Shown here: piece by piece, positions 63,119-64,000 of the stretch
How the letters are laid out: every line of letters starts with the position of its first letter
How positions within the stretch are numbered: position 1 is the stretch's first letter
Source: Luzula sylvatica
Lineage: Eukaryota; Streptophyta; Magnoliopsida; Poales; Juncaceae
Assembly (NCBI GenBank): GCA_946800325.1
Contig: OX326959.1
Span: 2,314,501-2,378,500 of the forward strand
Direction: 5' to 3'
DNA: 64,000 nt
Position numbers and translations under genes: made by a program
Notes under the pieces: model-generated
What the model saw: the letters and a program-made list of their open reading frames with translations, nothing else
Told to the model about the DNA's origin: nothing
The model's database searches: none

Positions 63119-64000
63119 GCGCAAACTAATTTTCTTTTTTTTTAATAAAACCACAAACTAATTTTCTTTTTTGAAGAAAACAACAAACTAATTTTCTTTT
63201 TTCGAAGAAAACCACAAACTAATTTTCTTTTTTTGAAGAAAACCACAAACTAATTTTTCTTTTTTTGAAGAAAACCACAAACTAATTTTCTTTTTTTGAA
63301 GAAAACCACAAACTAATTTTTCTTTTTTTTTTGTAGAAAACCACATACTAATTTTCAATTTTTGAAGAAAACCACAAACTAATTTTTCTTTTTTTATAGA
63401 AAACCACAAACAATTTTTCTTTTTTTGAATAAAACCACAAACAAATTTTCTTTTTTTGAAGAAAACCACAAACTGATATTTCTTTTTTCGAAGAAAACCA
63501 CAAACTAATTTTAGTTTTTGAAGAAAACCACAAACTAATTTTCTTTTTGTGAAGAAACCCACAAATTAATTTTCTTTTTTTGAAGAAAACCACAAACTAA
63601 TTTTATTTTTTGACGAAAAGCACAACCTAATTTTCTTTTTTTGAAGAAAACCACAAACTAATTTTCTTTTTTTTTAAGAAATCCACAAACTAATTTTCTT
63701 TTTGTGAAGAAAACCACAAATTAATTTTATTTTTTGAAGAAAACCACAAACTAAATTTCTTTTTGTGAAGAAAACCACAAATTTTTTTTTTTTTTGAAGA
63801 AAACCACAAACTAATTTTCTTTTTTTGAAGAAAACCACAAAGTAATTTTTCTTTTTTTGAAGAAAACCACAAACTAATTTCTTTTTTTGAAGAAAACCCC
63901 AAACTAATTTTCTTTTTTTGAAGAAAACCACAAACTAATTTTTCTTTTTTTGAAGAAAACCAGAAACTAATTTTCTTTCTTTGAAGAAATTCACAAAAAC
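63119..64000 (+). repeat. Partial long HOR unit, cut by the window end
   Basis: It follows the GCGC mark at 63,119 and runs through the CATACTAAT monomer (63,347), GACGAAAAGCAC, and the final ATTCACAAAAAC. That last mark corresponds to the sequence near 61,419-61,430. The array therefore continues beyond the window in long-unit form. Confidence 0.88.

Larger units (their letters stand above)
1..64000 (+). repeat. 31-bp AT-rich satellite array filling the window
   Basis: Every part of the window is made of head-to-tail copies of a monomer of about 31 bp. On the + strand it reads GAAG, A4, CCAC, A3, CTAA, T4, C, T7. Monomer length mostly ranges from 29 to 34 bp because the two T tracts slip. 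Common variants change CTAAT to TTAAT, CAAAT or GTAAT, and change GAAG to GTGAAG, TCGAAG, TAAAG or TCAAG. The consensus has 7 G+C in 31 and a C:G ratio of 5:2, constant along the window. No stretch of 300 bases is free of monomers. Both ends are cut inside the array. This architecture is typical of eukaryotic satellite DNA. I do not recognise the family, and a centromeric or pericentromeric role is only inference. Confidence 0.98.

Noticed and set aside
1..64000. CRISPR array
   Set aside because: The repeat unit is near CRISPR size, but there are no unique spacers between repeats, no leader and no cas genes. The units are directly contiguous.
1..64000. Gene in an organism that reads UAG as an amino acid
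   Set aside because: Reading TAG through would lengthen the minus-strand frames, but frequent 29-34 bp monomers shift the frame with no compensating pattern, and the predicted peptide is only the satellite in translation. Nothing else supports recoding.
1..64000. Telomeric repeat array
   Set aside because: The minus strand contains TTAG in each monomer, but no TTAGG, TTAGGG or TTTAGGG tandem runs are present.
1..64000. Rho-independent terminators at the hairpins
   Set aside because: The stems are AT-rich, are part of a repeat array with no gene upstream, and the context is eukaryotic satellite DNA.
1..64000. Assembly artefact or low-complexity filler
   Set aside because: Monomers carry ordered, shared variants at several nested scales with private changes per copy, which is expected of real satellite evolution. 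Individual T-tract lengths and exact unit counts may still contain sequencing or assembly error.
1..64000. Assignment to a named satellite family, species or centromere
   Set aside because: I do not recognise the monomer, and no flanking unique sequence or CENP-B-box-like motif is present to support a name. A search of repeat databases (Repbase/Dfam, PlantSat) with the 31-bp consensus would decide.

Overview
The whole 64 kb window is one uninterrupted satellite array. I see no protein-coding gene, RNA gene, transposon, CRISPR locus or unique-sequence island. The building block is an AT-rich monomer of about 31 bp. On the + strand it reads GAAG, A4, CCAC, A3, CTAA, T4, C, then a run of about seven T. 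Roughly 2,000 head-to-tail copies fill the window, nearly all in the same orientation. The consensus has 2 G, 5 C, 12 A and 12 T (about 23% GC), so one strand is C-rich over G throughout. Both window ends fall inside the array, so its real borders lie outside.

The scale and the nested higher-order repeats (HORs) point to a eukaryotic chromosome, from a heterochromatic, pericentromeric, centromeric or subtelomeric block. I do not recognise the satellite family and cannot name the organism.

Layout: 1-6,250 holds divergent monomers with scattered segmental copies, including a 3.25 kb offset copy. 6,251-10,560 is a distinct subarray carrying short inverted monomer fragments that form 11-bp hairpins, with a 1,629-bp tandem duplication. 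10,561-24,950 is a patchwork of duplicated segments at offsets of about 0.8-0.9, 1.56, 2.80 and 4.30 kb. 24,950-32,100 is a near-identical 3,646-bp tandem duplication, with a third truncated copy near 33,410-34,230. From about 34,996 to the right end the array becomes a homogenised HOR domain. It is marked by a rare GCGC-containing monomer that recurs at 649-650, 712-717 and 1,854-1,858 bp. These spacings make HOR units of about 1,364 bp and 2,570 bp, plus 1,584 and 1,680 bp variants and a 5,517-bp compound duplication.

Many open frames of 60-196 codons exist, mostly on the minus strand, with repetitive K/F/W/C-rich translations. They are by-products of the 31-bp period (31 = 1 mod 3) and of T/A-rich sequence. 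The ones checked begin at GTG or TTG, typical frames end at a TAG present in each standard monomer, and their coordinates move with the repeats. No genes are annotated. The most interesting signals are the two-length HOR system with visible crossover products, the microinversion hairpins, the match of 31 bp to three helical turns (with a derived monomer lacking exactly 10 bp), and the resemblance of each + strand monomer to a branch point, polypyrimidine tract and AG.
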